Notes under the pieces: model-generated
The model's database searches: none
What the model saw: only the letters and a program-made list of their open reading frames with translations
What the model was told of the DNA's origin: nothing
NCBI RefSeq assembly: GCF_041080835.1
Contig: NZ_CP129683.1
Span: 1,116,001 to 1,180,000, forward strand
Length of the DNA: 64,000 nucleotides
Direction: 5' to 3'
Source: Bifidobacterium sp. WK012_4_13
GTDB lineage: Bacteria > Actinomycetota > Actinomycetes > Actinomycetales > Bifidobacteriaceae
Translations under genes and position numbers: made by a program
Part shown: piece after piece, positions 8,526-18,293 of the stretch
Layout: every line of letters begins with the position of its first letter
How positions within the stretch are numbered: position 1 is the stretch's first letter

Positions 8526-11500
8526 ATGTGCTTTCATGCGAAAACCACTCAAAGAAAAGCGAGCAGAATTCAGCATTATGCCACCGTTGGCGTTGCGCTC
8601 GGCGCTTCTTTGATCATGGCAATGGGTTTGGCAGCTCCCGCATCCGCAGCGACCGCCAGTTCGGAATCTCAACAGGCATCAACGACAGGGTCTGCAACCA
8701 CACAGTCTGCAGCCACACAGACGACTGCATCGGACTCCGTCACCACTCCAGCAACGGCGAACGACGCCGACCTGCATACGTGGTGGCAGCAAAACGCCGA
8801 GAAAAACAGCACCGACAAGCTTGCCGATGGCGTGGTTCGTGAATCGCCATTCTATTCCACCAAGGTGGCGCTGTCTGAGAATAACGACGACAACACACAG
8901 CCACAGTATGATTCCTTTACCTACTTAAGCATTCCACGCAACGGCAATGGCAAGACCGACAACTCGGGCTACACCTATCCAGAGCAGGACGGCGCCGAGT
9001 TCTCGGCCAGTGCGAGGATGACCATGTCGTGGTCCTCCTTCGAATACAGCAAAGATACTGACGTGTATGTCAAACTCGATACGAATCAGCCCATCACCTC
9101 AGCGGATCAAGTGACGATTCGCCCGACGAGCGACAACTTCAAGAAGGAGCTCGTCGGCAACGACACCATCAAGATCACCGTTCCCTACAAGGATTCCGGC
9201 TACCGCTTCTCGGTCGAGTTCACCCCGCAGCTCATCACCGCATATAACGACAACTCTGGCGGTTCAGGCAATCTGACGACCGACTCCGCAAGCGGACAGG
9301 CGGTCGATACCGAACCACAGAATTCGATGATGATCTTCGCGCAGCCGATGGAAGCTAGCTCACAGACCAGTTCAGACATTCCCGACACCTCCGATGCAAC
9401 CGTGCAGCAGATCACGCCAGGCGACATCAGCGACCTGGCCACCCATGTCGAGTCCACTGCCAACACGCTCTATTTCGGACCTGGCACCTATTGGATGGGC
9501 TCGAACTATCAGACTCAACTGCCGGCAAACATCACCTGGGTGTATCTCGCCCCCGGCGCCTATGTCAAAGGTTCCTTCCTCTTCAAGGCGACCGCAGCCC
9601 ATATGAAAGTAACCGGATATGGCGTGCTCTCGGGCGAACAGTATATCTATGAGGCCGATGCCAACAACGGACTGAACCATATCAGCCCGAAAAGCTCCGA
9701 CTGCAACGGATCATGTCTGAAGATGCTGCAGTTCGAGTCCACCGGTGCATCGCAGAGCCTCGACCTGCATGGTCTGACCGTCGCCAATCCGCCATTCAAC
9801 TCATTCGTCATGTATGGCGAAGCGGATGGCCCGTTTGCGATGAACGTCAACAACTATCAGCAGGTCGGCGCTTGGTATTGGCAGACCGATGGTCTGGAGC
9901 TCTATCGGGGAACGACCATGAAGAACTCCTTCTTCCAGTCCAATGACGACACCATCAAGCTCTATCATTCCAACGTCACCGTGGATAACACCGTCATCTG
10001 GAAGGGCGAGAACGGTCCAGTGTTCCAATGGGGATGGAGTCCAAGAAACGTTGAGAACGTGAGTGTCTCAAACACCGACATCATTCACAATCGCATGTAT
10101 TGGAACGATCAGAAGAGCAACACCTGCGTGTTCAATGAATCGCCCTCGTGGACCGACACCAGCGCCACGAATACCGCTGACTTGAGCGACACGGTTCAAA
10201 ACTTCACCTTCACGAATACGAATGTGGAAGGCATGGTGAACTGTGCCATTCGCATGTATGCGGCACAGAACACGAAGAACATCAAGTTCGATGGATTGCA
10301 CATCGATGCATGGAGCAAGATCGATCTCAGCGCGCAGGAAAACTTCTTCAAGGCGTTCACCGATTCGAACGGCAAGCAGGTCACGATCGGCAACCAGACC
10401 ACCGATGGCGAGGGATTGCTCTTCCACAACTACACGGTCGGCGGCGTTGCAGTACTCAAGGCCAGCAACAACTGGGCATCCGATGAACTCGGTCGTTTGG
10501 ATTTCGATGCCGATCTGTGGGACAACTGGGATGCCACAGCAGACACCCAGCCCACGGGAGAGGCTCCAAGTCTGAGTGTCACCGGACTGAGCGATGGCGA
10601 AACGGCTGAGAACAGAAGCATGCCAATCGTGGGCACCAGCAACGCCAAGACGGTCGAGATCTCGGTGAGCAACGGGACAGAAACCAAGGCAACGCTGGCC
10701 GATGGAAAATTTACCACATCGGTGAAGCTGCCCTCGGTGACCAACACCGTTCGCGTCACGGCCATTGCGGCCAACGGCGTGATGACCGTCAAGCGCTATA
10801 CCATCTATGCCTTCGGCAGCATCAAGGGAAGCATGACAGACCCTGCAGGAGACGACAACGGCCCAGGCAGCTACGTCTATCCGAGCAGCAGCGCCTTCAA
10901 CAAGGGAAGTTTCGACCTGCGTTCATTCGGCGTCTATGAGGACGGCGATACCGTGAACTTCGTCACCAGCGTCGAAGGCGGCATCACCAATCCTTGGGGT
11001 GGCAACGGCATGAGCACGCAGCGTCTGAACATCTATCTTGGCGATGCCACCACGTCTGCTTCCGCATCTGCCACCTCGTTCAAGACCGTCACATCGCACG
11101 CATCGCTCACATCGCTCACATCAAAGGCATCCTCGACGCCAGTCGTTGCCGAACTCCCAGGAACGAACAACTTCACGCTGGGTGCTTGGAAGAAAGCGAT
11201 CGTCGTCGATGGTCGCTATGACGACGCGACATATGGCAGTGCCGTCTATAATCCAGATTCGACTGAGAAAGCGGGCACGGTGTCACTCAGCATCGTCAAA
11301 GGCAACACGATGGTTGCCTCGGTTCCTGCCAGCTCATTGAAAGGCATCGATCTGAGCAAGATCGGGTATCAGGTGTCGCTGTTCAGCGATGCCGAAGCTT
11401 CGGAAGGCATCGGAAACGTTCGCCCTGTCCTGAGCAAGGCCTGCTGGGATGGCACTGGGGCAACCTGCACGAGCGACGTGCATCAATATCGCTTTGGTGG

Positions 11501-11816
11501 CGGCCTCGGCGTTCCCAATGATTCCGATGCACATGACTCGGTCACCACAGACAGCAACGCCATCGACATCTTCTCAGGGGCAGAAAGCCAGGCCGCTCTG
11601 ATGAGTCTGAAGAACACGAAGGTCGTACTGCCCTTCGTCACATTGCAGACCTCGGCTTCTGACAATTCGCATGCACCAGCTGCTTCCGGTTCGACGACTT
11701 CGACACCAGATGCAGCATTGGCGAAAACCGGCGTCAGCGTGGCCTCGATGCTTGCCATTGTGGTGCTGCTGCTGTGCGCAGGAGGCATCTCGTACAAGAT
11801 CAGCCATAACAAGTGA
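8526..11816 (+). CDS. Secreted, wall-anchored GH49 dextranase-type enzyme
   Basis: 1096 residues from the ATG at 8526 (AGAGG, 5-nt spacing). Residues 1-40 are a signal peptide ending APASA. HTWWQQNAEKN and YDSFTYLSIPRNG are the GH49 N-terminal beta-sandwich signature. A right-handed beta-helix follows with the three family acids visible as D455 in QTDGLELY and D474/D475 in SNDDTIKLY. GH49 contains endo-dextranases, isomaltotrio-dextranases and isopullulanase, acting by inversion. After it come an Ig-like region (about 680-755), a glucodextranase C-terminal-like module shared with the GH65 protein, and a sorting signal LAKTG at 1065-1069 with helix and basic tail. Dextran is the best-supported substrate given the adjacent alpha-1,6-glucosidase operon. 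Confidence 0.92.
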   Translation: MCFHAKTTQRKASRIQHYATVGVALGASLIMAMGLAAPASAATASSESQQASTTGSATTQSAATQTTASDSVTTPATANDADLHTWWQQNAEKNSTDKLADGVVRESPFYSTKVALSENNDDNTQPQYDSFTYLSIPRNGNGKTDNSGYTYPEQDGAEFSASARMTMSWSSFEYSKDTDVYVKLDTNQPITSADQVTIRPTSDNFKKELVGNDTIKITVPYKDSGYRFSVEFTPQLITAYNDNSGGSGNLTTDSASGQAVDTEPQNSMMIFAQPMEASSQTSSDIPDTSDATVQQITPGDISDLATHVESTANTLYFGPGTYWMGSNYQTQLPANITWVYLAPGAYVKGSFLFKATAAHMKVTGYGVLSGEQYIYEADANNGLNHISPKSSDCNGSCLKMLQFESTGASQSLDLHGLTVANPPFNSFVMYGEADGPFAMNVNNYQQVGAWYWQTDGLELYRGTTMKNSFFQSNDDTIKLYHSNVTVDNTVIWKGENGPVFQWGWSPRNVENVSVSNTDIIHNRMYWNDQKSNTCVFNESPSWTDTSATNTADLSDTVQNFTFTNTNVEGMVNCAIRMYAAQNTKNIKFDGLHIDAWSKIDLSAQENFFKAFTDSNGKQVTIGNQTTDGEGLLFHNYTVGGVAVLKASNNWASDELGRLDFDADLWDNWDATADTQPTGEAPSLSVTGLSDGETAENRSMPIVGTSNAKTVEISVSNGTETKATLADGKFTTSVKLPSVTNTVRVTAIAANGVMTVKRYTIYAFGSIKGSMTDPAGDDNGPGSYVYPSSSAFNKGSFDLRSFGVYEDGDTVNFVTSVEGGITNPWGGNGMSTQRLNIYLGDATTSASASATSFKTVTSHASLTSLTSKASSTPVVAELPGTNNFTLGAWKKAIVVDGRYDDATYGSAVYNPDSTEKAGTVSLSIVKGNTMVASVPASSLKGIDLSKIGYQVSLFSDAEASEGIGNVRPVLSKACWDGTGATCTSDVHQYRFGGGLGVPNDSDAHDSVTTDSNAIDIFSGAESQAALMSLKNTKVVLPFVTLQTSASDNSHAPAASGSTTSTPDAALAKTGVSVASMLAIVVLLLCAGGISYKISHNK

Positions 11817-11848
11817 GCCAGGCAGACGACTCCTGATTGCCTGAAACA

Positions 11849-11893
11849 ATGCATATGCCCCCGGCATGACGTACAAGCCGGGGGCATATGCAT
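11849..11893. terminator. Strong bidirectional stem-loop after the GH49 gene
   Basis: A 17-bp perfect stem (11849-11865 with 11877-11893, core GCATATGCCCCCGGC) encloses an 11-nt loop. It sits between the GH49 stop and the end of the leftward operon. No T-run follows on either strand, but the stem is exceptionally stable and placed for both transcripts. Confidence 0.75.
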
Positions 11894-11974
11894 GGCCATG
11901 ACCATGCCTAAGAATCTGCTGAAAGACCACAGAAAGCCCTGGTCACAATCAACATGGAAAGCTTGACCCGCTCA

Positions 11975-12730
11975 CTATCGGATGTCCAGGAAGGCGATAA
12001 AATGCCTGGCGTAGGTCTTGGTCTTTTCCACATTGCTGAAACCGATATAGATATTGTCAGGAAGACCGGCAGACTTCCACTTCCTTGCGTGCGACAGATC
12101 GAGACCGACGACCTTGGAAGCATCTGTGGTGTGCGCTCCCTTTGCATCGACCCAGGCACTGGCATACTTTTTCATGCCGGTCTTGCCAAGCACAGACTTG
12201 ACGGATGACACCAGACCTCGCTTGTTGAGAGAGGCGAAGTTCGCCTTATTGCCGAACACGACATTGATCTGCCCCGCGCTTACCATTGCCAGGACTTTCG
12301 CGGAATCGTCGGATGAGGCATTCGTCAGGATGTCCATGTCTCCGGCAACGTCGACCAGACGCTTATCCTTCAACCCTTGCGAGGAGACAAACTCGTTGCG
12401 CAAGGTGTCGAATTGCCCGGAGTAATTCGACATGTCGAATCCCTGCACCGTCAATTCAGGGTCTGGCGCCTTGGTCACGTAGCTCACGATGAATGCAATG
12501 ATGAGGGCAAGGGCTATGGCAATGGCGATGATCGCAGCAAGGAAATGCTCGACGAAGAAGCTCATGCGCTGCTTCAAGGGCAGTTCCTTCAACGTTTTCC
12601 ACGAAGACTGCTTCGCATATCGGTTGTTCTTTGCCAGAGCCGCCACGGCATCCAACTGCTCAGGCGTGAGAGCAACGTTCGAATTCCTTGATAAGCGCTC
12701 GTTACGGGCTTGATCGTCATCTGCAGTCAT
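11975..12730 (-). CDS. Membrane-anchored extracytoplasmic protein of unknown function, last gene of the alpha-glucan operon
   Basis: 251 residues from the ATG at 12730, chosen for GGGAGA just upstream. About 60 cytoplasmic residues, partly basic, lead to one long hydrophobic helix (FLAAIIAIAIALALIIAFIVSYV). The remaining 165 residues should lie outside the membrane and look like one alpha/beta lobe: VQGFDMSNYSGQFDTLRNEFV, then VVFGNKANFASLNKRGLV. The pattern is faintly like one half of a periplasmic solute-binding fold, but I do not recognise the family. Its position 76 bp behind the DUF624 gene suggests a role in assembling or assisting the transporter; this is inference. Confidence 0.65.
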   Translation of the reverse strand: MTADDDQARNERLSRNSNVALTPEQLDAVAALAKNNRYAKQSSWKTLKELPLKQRMSFFVEHFLAAIIAIAIALALIIAFIVSYVTKAPDPELTVQGFDMSNYSGQFDTLRNEFVSSQGLKDKRLVDVAGDMDILTNASSDDSAKVLAMVSAGQINVVFGNKANFASLNKRGLVSSVKSVLGKTGMKKYASAWVDAKGAHTTDASKVVGLDLSHARKWKSAGLPDNIYIGFSNVEKTKTYARHFIAFLDIR

Positions 12731-12806
12731 GTGCATCTCCCTTATCAACCATCATCATCATCAGTCAGCGTCGACAATCGTCCATCGTAGTCGGATCAAT
12801 GCGTCA

Positions 12807-13502
12807 TCATTGCTGATCGTCGTCGTGTGCATGATGCCGCTTCTTCAAATCCTCCTCCAACGGCTCGATCTGATGGATGTCCATGCTCGGCAGCTTCCCC
12901 CAGGAATAGATGCACATCATCGTGGTGAAGATGGGAATCGAGATGCCGCATGCCATCATCAGACCTGGCCATTTGTAATAGGCAACGCCAACAAGGAGCG
13001 CAACCACGAGCACGAAGAAGGTGCACATCGGGCGCACAAGAAGCATCGTGAATGTGGTACGAATGATCCACCCGACGCGTTCGTTGAAATGCGAACGGAT
13101 CGCCCAGCTTTCGAGAATAAACAGCATATAGATGATATTGATGAGCAGGAGAATTCCCGAAACGGCGAATCCCATGCGTCCAAGGTTATTATGCTGCACG
13201 AACCAATACTCCCAAAGCAATGCCGCCCAGATCAGGAATTGCACCCAGCCGAAGACGTTCGCCCCCACGAAATCTGATTTCCATTCCTGGAAGAATACCT
13301 TCCAGGTCTTGGAAATGGACCATGAACGGTCGTCAATCGACAGTATCCACCTGCGGTACGTCGAGTATGCTGCGGAAATCGATGGGAAGAATCCACCGAT
13401 TACCAGGCCGAACAACGTATGAACGATGATCGCAATGTTCACCACCAGGATCATCAGAACGATACGCGCCAGATATTCATAGCCCAACGCAAATCTTCTC
13501 AT
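12807..13502 (-). CDS. DUF624 (YesL-like) membrane protein
   Basis: 231 residues. The start of the DUF624 family is clear: an opening helix, then GLVIGGFFPSISAAYSTYRRWI, followed by four more hydrophobic segments and a charged tail (EEDLKKRHHAHDDDQQ). YesL-type proteins are almost always encoded beside CUT1 polysaccharide transporters and their role is not established; an accessory part in transporter function is commonly assumed. Here it follows GH31 by about 55 bp on the same strand, in keeping with the family pattern. Confidence 0.88.
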   Translation of the reverse strand: MRRFALGYEYLARIVLMILVVNIAIIVHTLFGLVIGGFFPSISAAYSTYRRWILSIDDRSWSISKTWKVFFQEWKSDFVGANVFGWVQFLIWAALLWEYWFVQHNNLGRMGFAVSGILLLINIIYMLFILESWAIRSHFNERVGWIIRTTFTMLLVRPMCTFFVLVVALLVGVAYYKWPGLMMACGISIPIFTTMMCIYSWGKLPSMDIHQIEPLEEDLKKRHHAHDDDQQ

Positions 13503-13556
13503 ACCACACTCTTTTCTGTTCCTGCCCGCTTCGCATCGGTGACCCTGGGACGCCGA

Positions 13557-16070
13557 TCAGGAGCGAAACATGATCTCTTCGACTGCACTGATCACAGCAT
13601 CCGATAGATGATACGTCTGCCGTTGCCCTTGCCTATCATGACCCACATATTCCATGGTCGCCAACGCCGGCAGGACCTTGATGCCATGCTCATGGAGCTC
13701 ACGATATGCATTCTCCTTGAGTTCATAGGGGATCTGGGCATCCATGAAAAGCTTGAAGAGATCCTCTTCGAGTGGGTTGCCTGCAATCTCAATTCCTGCA
13801 GACGATGCTACCGTGATTGTCGAATCGCTCGATGTCGCTGGAATTTCAACGGTCAGGCTCAACGTCTGTGCGTCATAGCTGGCATGCGCTGCACGTTGAC
13901 CGTTGACCGTGAGCTCGCTCGGCTGAACACCACGGAAGGTCACTTTCCAGCTGCGCTGTGCAGGAACGATGCCTTGCTCGCCCTGAACCTTGCCAATGGT
14001 CAACGTTCCCTGCGCGTGATCGAAGTGAATCGGCGTCTCTGCAACCTTCATCGCAGATGCATCACCATCTGCCGAATAGTGTCCGTCATCTTCGATCAAC
14101 GTAAAGTCCCCATCTGCGCCAGGGAACACCAGGAGATCCATGGCAGCGGGGTTGTGCATATCGTTGGAGGACCGATCGCTCTGCATCGGTACGATGCCGC
14201 CGGCCTTTGCAAAGACCGGAATCTGATCTATGGTCCTCCACGCGAAGAAATTCATGCCATCGCTGGAATCGGTTGCATATGAACGACCGGTAAGGCAGTC
14301 GAACCACGTGCCCTGCGGAAGCCAGACCTTCGTCTTCGCCCGCATGACTTCGCGGTCGACGGGCTCTGTGATCGGGGCGACGATCAGTTCCGAACCAAAG
14401 GTATATTCGTTCCTCACATCGTATGCATGCCCGATTTCAGGATGCTCCCAATACATTGGCTCGATCAGTTCGATGCCATCCTGGGCATTATGCCAATTCA
14501 TCGTGTAGAGATATGGAATCAAGGCCTGTCGCAATCTCAGCACGTCGATCATGGCGCTGCGCACTGGCTCATGGAAATTCCACGGTTCCTTGCCGTTGAA
14601 CGGCGAATTGCTCGAATGCAGACGATTGATGGGACTGAATGCCCCCAGCTGATACCAGCGAGCCTCAAGCTCTTCGTCACGCAATCCTGAAAGATGCCCG
14701 CCAATGTCGTGGCTCCACCATCCAAAGCCGATATTCGATGCCGTTGCAGTGAAATATGGCTGGAATTTCAAGGAGTTCCAGCTCACCACGGTATCGCCTG
14801 AGAAACCTATCGGATAGCGGTGCGACCCCGGCCCCGCATAGCGCGAGAAGGTGAGTGGCCACCTGCCGTCACGCGCCGAGTCGAGATAGTGCAGGTGATT
14901 CAGCATCCACAGTGGGTCAAGACCGATCTGCTTGGTCACGCCACCCTGCTGCCAGTCGATCCACCAGAAATCGACGCCTTCCCTTTCCAGATCGTGATGC
15001 ATGTCGAAATATGCATCGACGAATTTCGGATTCGTCAGATCGAATTCGACAGCCTCTCCGCTCTTGGGATCGATGCCGAGTGTTGTGGTCATTTTCTTAT
15101 ATGCGTCTTCGAAGGCCCGGACACCGTCTCTCGGGTGTACGTTCAGAGTCGTATGCAATCCGCGCTCGTGCAGCGCATGCAGGAAGCCTTGCGGATCTGG
15201 GAACAGCTCCTTGTTCCAGGTGTAACCGGTCCATCCGGATCCAAAGCGCGGCTCAACATCGGTGATGTGCCAATCCATGTCGATCACGGATGTCGTGAAC
15301 GGGATGCCTTCGCTGCTGAATCGGTCCATCAGCGCAAGGTATTCGTCTGCGTCATAGCGGTAATAGCGGCTCCACCAGTTGCCCAGTGCGAAGCGCGGCA
15401 GCAGCGGCGTTGGGCCCGAAAGCTGATAGAAATCCTGAACAGCCTCGCGATAATGATGGCCATAGCCAAAGAAATAAAGGTCGAGTTCTGGTTCGGAACG
15501 CGTTTCGACACTGACATTGCCCTCTCCGACGCTCATGTCGGCATTGTCCTGTGAGTTGCCGCCACTCGGTTTCTTCACCAGAATGTTCGAGGCCGAATCA
15601 TCGATGACAGCCCACCCATCGGTCGAATTCAGACCGATTTCAAGGTCAGTCGGACCGTCTGCTCCGTCAAGTGTACGCGCCGTGCCCATCAGATTCGCAT
15701 GCTGGTCATCGCCATAATGCCAGGTGTCGCAAAAGCCGCTCATGCCCTTGGCCGTGATCTGCAACCCTTCCTTGGTGAAAGGCAGACGATCATAGCTCAG
15801 ATGGATGGCAGGGGTGTCGATAATGAGTCTGCCATCCTGCTCATAGCGGCGCATATGAATGTCTTCGGGTTTCTTGAAGTCGCGGTTCAGCACCATCTGC
15901 GTGCAATGATCCTCGAAAACCCCTGTCTCCGACCACTCGACGCGAACCAAGGCATCGCTGAGCAGAGCGATGCGCCAGCGGTCTCCCTGCACCACGAATT
16001 CCGGTCGCATCAACGGATGAGCCCCACGTGGGAACACCTTGCGAGGATTATTGTGTGTTGCAGCAGTCAT
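13557..16070 (-). CDS. GH31 alpha-glucosidase-type enzyme, cytoplasmic
   Basis: 837 residues, no signal peptide. The GH31 barrel is clear: LPRFALGNWWSRYYRYD, IDMDWH, then FWWIDWQQGG with the nucleophile D372, and GFSGDTVVSW with the acid/base D426; GWWSHDIGGH follows. Distal beta-sandwich domains complete it, with a C-terminal helical extension of about 80 residues (DAQIPYELKENAYRELHEHGIKV) not usual in the family. GH31 retaining enzymes hydrolyse alpha-glucosides or transfer glucosyl units; alpha-1,3/1,4/1,6-glucosidase and alpha-xylosidase are the main alternatives. Placement downstream of an isomaltooligosaccharide-type transporter suggests removal of side branches. The 236-bp gap upstream holds a palindrome, so it may have its own promoter. 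Confidence 0.92.
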   Translation of the reverse strand: MTAATHNNPRKVFPRGAHPLMRPEFVVQGDRWRIALLSDALVRVEWSETGVFEDHCTQMVLNRDFKKPEDIHMRRYEQDGRLIIDTPAIHLSYDRLPFTKEGLQITAKGMSGFCDTWHYGDDQHANLMGTARTLDGADGPTDLEIGLNSTDGWAVIDDSASNILVKKPSGGNSQDNADMSVGEGNVSVETRSEPELDLYFFGYGHHYREAVQDFYQLSGPTPLLPRFALGNWWSRYYRYDADEYLALMDRFSSEGIPFTTSVIDMDWHITDVEPRFGSGWTGYTWNKELFPDPQGFLHALHERGLHTTLNVHPRDGVRAFEDAYKKMTTTLGIDPKSGEAVEFDLTNPKFVDAYFDMHHDLEREGVDFWWIDWQQGGVTKQIGLDPLWMLNHLHYLDSARDGRWPLTFSRYAGPGSHRYPIGFSGDTVVSWNSLKFQPYFTATASNIGFGWWSHDIGGHLSGLRDEELEARWYQLGAFSPINRLHSSNSPFNGKEPWNFHEPVRSAMIDVLRLRQALIPYLYTMNWHNAQDGIELIEPMYWEHPEIGHAYDVRNEYTFGSELIVAPITEPVDREVMRAKTKVWLPQGTWFDCLTGRSYATDSSDGMNFFAWRTIDQIPVFAKAGGIVPMQSDRSSNDMHNPAAMDLLVFPGADGDFTLIEDDGHYSADGDASAMKVAETPIHFDHAQGTLTIGKVQGEQGIVPAQRSWKVTFRGVQPSELTVNGQRAAHASYDAQTLSLTVEIPATSSDSTITVASSAGIEIAGNPLEEDLFKLFMDAQIPYELKENAYRELHEHGIKVLPALATMEYVGHDRQGQRQTYHLSDAVISAVEEIMFRS

Positions 16071-16094
16071 AGGAAGTGAATTCTCTTTCTGGTT

Positions 16095-16106
16095 TCGGTT
16101 AACCGA
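16095..16106. promoter_or_regulatory. Perfect 12-bp palindrome upstream of GH31, candidate operator
   Basis: TCGGTTAACCGA lies 25 bp upstream of the GH31 start in the 236-bp gap after the permease gene. Its length and symmetry fit a LacI- or ROK-type operator. No second copy was found in the window. Confidence 0.4.
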
Positions 16107-16306
16107 TGGATCGAACTTGGTGGGGAATGCCCCTCATGGCATTTCCACATTGAAATGTAATACGACTCTCGTTTGGTGTGAATAATTGCGACACATATCA
16201 GCTCAATAAAAAATGGAAACTGTGTTTCATGCGATGAGACCCCAATCATACTCGGCATCACGAATGCCGATGAGCCACCGGAGAAGCACAGTTCCCATGC
16301 AAAGAA

Positions 16307-17290
16307 TCAGCCCTTGACAGCGCCGATCATGACGCCCTTGTTGAAGTACTTCTGGAGGAACGGATACAGTACCAGCAACGGAAGGCTTGAGACGATGATG
16401 ATGCCGAACTTGATCTGATCCGCAAAGTTCTGCGCCTGCGTAGCGGACATGCCGACATTGCCGGAACCCTGAGTGGTCTGGTTCGTGAGCAGAATCATCT
16501 GCAAGACGTTCTGCAATGGATACTTCCCCTCGTCTCGGATATAGATAAGACCTGTGAAGTAATCATTCCAATGACCAACGAAGAAGTAGAGACCTATGAC
16601 GGCAAGGATCGCTCCTGACAATGGCAGCACGATCTTGAAGAAGAATCCAAAGTAGGACACGCCGTCGACCCGTGCGGAATCGCGCAACTCCTCAGGAATC
16701 GAAGTCTCGAAGAACGAACGGGCGATGATCATGTTGTAGACGCTGAAGGCGCCTGGAAGGATGAAGACCCACATGCTGTTGATCAGACCAAGCTGCTTCA
16801 TCAGCAGGTAGCTTGGAATCAGTCCACCGCTGAAGAACATCGTGAAGGTGAAGAGAAACATGATGATGCGACGTGGCTTGAACTCTCTACGAGACAGAGC
16901 GTAGGCAGCGGGAATGGTGACGAGCAGATTCACCGCGGTGCCGACGATGCTGTAGAGGAGGGTATTGCGATAACCCATCCAGATTCGGGTATCCGTCAGA
17001 ATCTTCGCATATCCGGTCAGACTCGTACCCTTTGGCCAGAAGGTCACGTCACCGATCGAAACTGCTGTTGGCGATGAGAACGATGCGATGATGATGAACC
17101 ATAGCGGATAGATAATCGCGACGATCACAGCAATCACGATGATTGCAATGATCGAATCCACGATCCAATCAGAAACGGTCCTGTCCTGACGGCGATGGCG
17201 GTTCCACGCAATGATCTCACGCTTGTTGCTTGGATTGGCGACCGTCGTTGCCTGGGTAATCGGCTCATTGTTTTGCATTGAAGATGTCAT
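16307..17290 (-). CDS. CUT1 sugar ABC transporter permease (MalG/LplC-like)
   Basis: 327 residues. A cytoplasmic N-terminus of about 50 residues precedes six helices. The EAA loop is recognisable as EELRDSARVDGVSYFGFFFKIVLP around residues 205-228. The C-terminus VMIGAVKG is typical of the LplC/YtcP branch. With its partner at 17304-18278 it forms the membrane channel for a polysaccharide- or oligosaccharide-type substrate. No ATPase is encoded nearby; CUT1 systems in Gram-positives often share one housekeeping MsmK-like ATPase. Follows its partner by 13 bp. Confidence 0.93.
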   Translation of the reverse strand: MTSSMQNNEPITQATTVANPSNKREIIAWNRHRRQDRTVSDWIVDSIIAIIVIAVIVAIIYPLWFIIIASFSSPTAVSIGDVTFWPKGTSLTGYAKILTDTRIWMGYRNTLLYSIVGTAVNLLVTIPAAYALSRREFKPRRIIMFLFTFTMFFSGGLIPSYLLMKQLGLINSMWVFILPGAFSVYNMIIARSFFETSIPEELRDSARVDGVSYFGFFFKIVLPLSGAILAVIGLYFFVGHWNDYFTGLIYIRDEGKYPLQNVLQMILLTNQTTQGSGNVGMSATQAQNFADQIKFGIIIVSSLPLLVLYPFLQKYFNKGVMIGAVKG

Positions 17291-17303
17291 TTTCGCTACC
17301 TTC

Positions 17304-18278
17304 CTAGAAGATGCTCGTATCGCTGGTGCGCTTGGCTATGAAGTTGGCCATGATCAGGAAGAAGAAGTTCACCAGAGAGTTGAATAGACCTATTGCAGTC
17401 GAATATGAGAACTGATTGTTCAACAGACCTATGCGGTAGGTATATGTTGAAATGACTTCAGAAGCGCCGATGTTCAAGGTGTTCTGCATCAGCCAGACCT
17501 TTTCGAATCCAACGCCGAGCACAGAACCCATGTTCAAGATCAACAGCACGCCAACGGTTGGCATGATCGTTGGAATATCAACGTAGCGGATAAGCTGAAG
17601 TCTGCCTGCACCATCGATGCGAGCAGCCTCATAGAGCGCGAGATCAACCGATGAAAGCGCGGCGAGATAGATGATGCAATTCCATCCCGCATGCTGCCAG
17701 ACTTCAGAGATCCAGTAGATTGGAGTGAAGTCGTTCGGGTTGCCGAGAATGCTGGTGCGGCCAAGGAACCGGCCAAGCAGACCGGTTGACGGGGCGAGGA
17801 AGATCTGCAGGATCGAGACCATGACGACCGTGGAGATGAAGTGCGGCATGTAGGTGATGGTCTGTACGAAGCTCTTGACCTTTGGGCTGCCGATCTGGTT
17901 GATCAGCAGCGCAAGGATGATCGGGGCAATGAAGCCCATGACCAGCGTCCACATACTGATTCTGAAGGTGTTGGTGAGGATTTCAACGAACATTGGGTCA
18001 CGGAAGAACTGTTCGAAGTACTGCATGCCCATCCATGTGCCGCCTGTCAGACCCTTCGTGAAGTCAAACTGACGGAATGCAAGCTGGACTCCGTACATCG
18101 GGACGTAGGCGAACAGCAGCACGAAGGCAATGGAAGGCAAGGTGAATGCCCAGAGCTGCCAATACAGATGGAAGTGCTCGACCAATCTTCTGTACATTGA
18201 AACGCGGTGCCGTGTCGGGGTCTTGGCCTGAGTCTTATTCTTTGCAGCGGGTTTGACGTTGCTCATGTTAGCATCCAT
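17304..18278 (-). CDS. CUT1 sugar ABC transporter permease (LplB-like)
   Basis: 324 residues, six predicted helices. FLLFAYVPMYGVQLAFRQFDFTKG near the N-terminus and the EAA-type loop LYEAARIDGAGRLQLIRYVDIPTIMPT (about 213-239) mark the LplB branch of CUT1 permeases, which usually serve polysaccharide-derived oligomers. It follows the GH13 gene by 15 bp and precedes the second permease by 13 bp, so the three are one transcript. Confidence 0.93.
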   Translation of the reverse strand: MDANMSNVKPAAKNKTQAKTPTRHRVSMYRRLVEHFHLYWQLWAFTLPSIAFVLLFAYVPMYGVQLAFRQFDFTKGLTGGTWMGMQYFEQFFRDPMFVEILTNTFRISMWTLVMGFIAPIILALLINQIGSPKVKSFVQTITYMPHFISTVVMVSILQIFLAPSTGLLGRFLGRTSILGNPNDFTPIYWISEVWQHAGWNCIIYLAALSSVDLALYEAARIDGAGRLQLIRYVDIPTIMPTVGVLLILNMGSVLGVGFEKVWLMQNTLNIGASEVISTYTYRIGLLNNQFSYSTAIGLFNSLVNFFFLIMANFIAKRTSDTSIF

Positions 18279-18293
18279 GGATCCTCTCCTATC

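Noticed and set aside
16253..16276. Terminator after the second sugar permease
   Set aside because: A short CGGCAT/ATGCCG hairpin exists but has no T-run and few pairs, so it was not listed as a terminator.
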